Part shown: positions 5,101 through 5,302 of the stretch, piece after piece
How the letters are laid out: every line of letters begins with the position of its first letter
Numbering within the stretch: position 1 is the first letter of the stretch
NCBI GenBank assembly: GCA_023268575.1
Contig: JALRCL010000612.1
Coordinates: 1 to 5,302 of the forward strand
Length of the DNA: 5,302 bases
Source of the DNA: Patulibacter sp.
GTDB taxonomy: Bacteria; Actinomycetota; Thermoleophilia; Solirubrobacterales; Solirubrobacteraceae
Direction: 5' to 3'
Made by a program: the position numbers and the translations under genes
The notes under the pieces: model-generated
Databases searched by the model: none
What the model was told of the DNA's origin: nothing
Seen by the model: only the letters and a program-made list of their open reading frames with translations

Positions 5101-5302
5101 ACGGCCGCAGCGCCGAGCAGGGCGCCGAGCTCTGGCGCGAGCTGCTCGAGATCATCCACCGCTTCGAGCGGCTGCCCTGTCCGACGGTCTTCGCCGCGCA
5201 CGCGCTGACGCTCACCGCCGCGTTCGAGTGGGCGCTCGGCTGCGACCTCATCGTCGCCGGCGACGACGCGGTCTTCGGATTTCCCGAGGTCGAGGTGGGC
5301 CT
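5094..5302 (+). CDS. Enoyl-CoA hydratase/isomerase (crotonase) internal fragment
   Basis: About 69 codons read as the middle of a crotonase-superfamily protein, which handles CoA-thioester hydration or isomerisation in fatty-acid-type degradation. Recognisable pieces: RFERLPCPTVFAAHALTL, then TAAFEWALGCDLIVAGDD and AVFGFPEVEVG, matching the family's lPkPviAavnG..lGGG.ElalacDl.iA...A.FglPEv.lG core. Both acidic residues corresponding to the catalytic pair of rat enoyl-CoA hydratase are present (E in AAFEWA and E in FGFPE); the usual GGG of the oxyanion loop is TAA here. The first third of the fold, including the other oxyanion-hole strand, is absent: upstream sequence in this frame (TTG at 5052) gives a non-crotonase leader. 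The right end runs off the window. It is therefore either a 5'-truncated pseudogene or a gene joined wrongly at about 5094-5103. Confidence 0.75.

Noticed and set aside
3258..5201. A 647-residue minus-strand open frame
   Set aside because: Mostly Arg/Gly/Ala shadow of the propeller and module genes, as expected in very GC-rich DNA. Only the short piece near 5010-5100 has protein-like character and is reported separately.
1..5302. CRISPR arrays, tRNA, rRNA, insertion sequences, defence or phage genes
   Set aside because: No regularly spaced repeats, tRNA-like cloverleaf, rRNA signature, transposase or integrase motif was seen on either strand.

Overview
The window looks like a piece of a high-GC actinobacterial chromosome, most likely from class Thermoleophilia (Solirubrobacter/Conexibacter/Patulibacter-like). 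The reasons are uniform very high GC with strong G/C preference at third codon positions, AGGAG-type ribosome binding sites, and a set of exported proteins whose signature stretches (CRAWEQVSPVDKKG, CVSC and CSGESC in one protein; LPRG/FNP plus paired cysteines in another) I associate with secreted protein families expanded in that class. This placement rests on memory of family patterns, not on a search.

Layout. Positions 1-345, minus strand: the amino end of an MCE-family (MlaD-domain) membrane-anchored lipid-transport protein, cut by the window edge. Positions 346-570: divergent intergenic region with several inverted repeats. Positions 571-1302, plus: a small exported four-cysteine protein. 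Positions 1303-1485: a gap with terminator-like hairpins and then a long inverted repeat that pairs with the ribosome binding site of the next gene. Positions 1486-3777, plus: a 763-residue exported beta-propeller-like protein with a basic C-terminal beta domain. Positions 3774-5021, plus: a second four-cysteine-module exported protein that overlaps the previous stop by ATGA and ends abruptly in the middle of its second module. Positions 5022-about 5093: a short, lower-GC stretch that reads like a coiled-coil fragment on the minus strand. Positions about 5094-5302, plus: the middle of a crotonase-fold (enoyl-CoA hydratase/isomerase) gene with no amino end.

The three exported proteins seem to belong together. 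The 571-1302 and 3774-5021 products share a module (an LP.G or FPKG turn, then four cysteines at similar spacing), and the propeller gene is translationally coupled to the second of them. A cell-surface or cell-wall role is the best inference; no enzymatic function is visible. The MCE gene is divergent and probably starts a separate transport operon outside the window.

The right end needs caution. The second module protein, the coiled-coil snippet and the crotonase fragment are joined within about 90 bases in a way that breaks all three. This is either a real rearrangement or, quite possibly, an assembly or amplification chimera.
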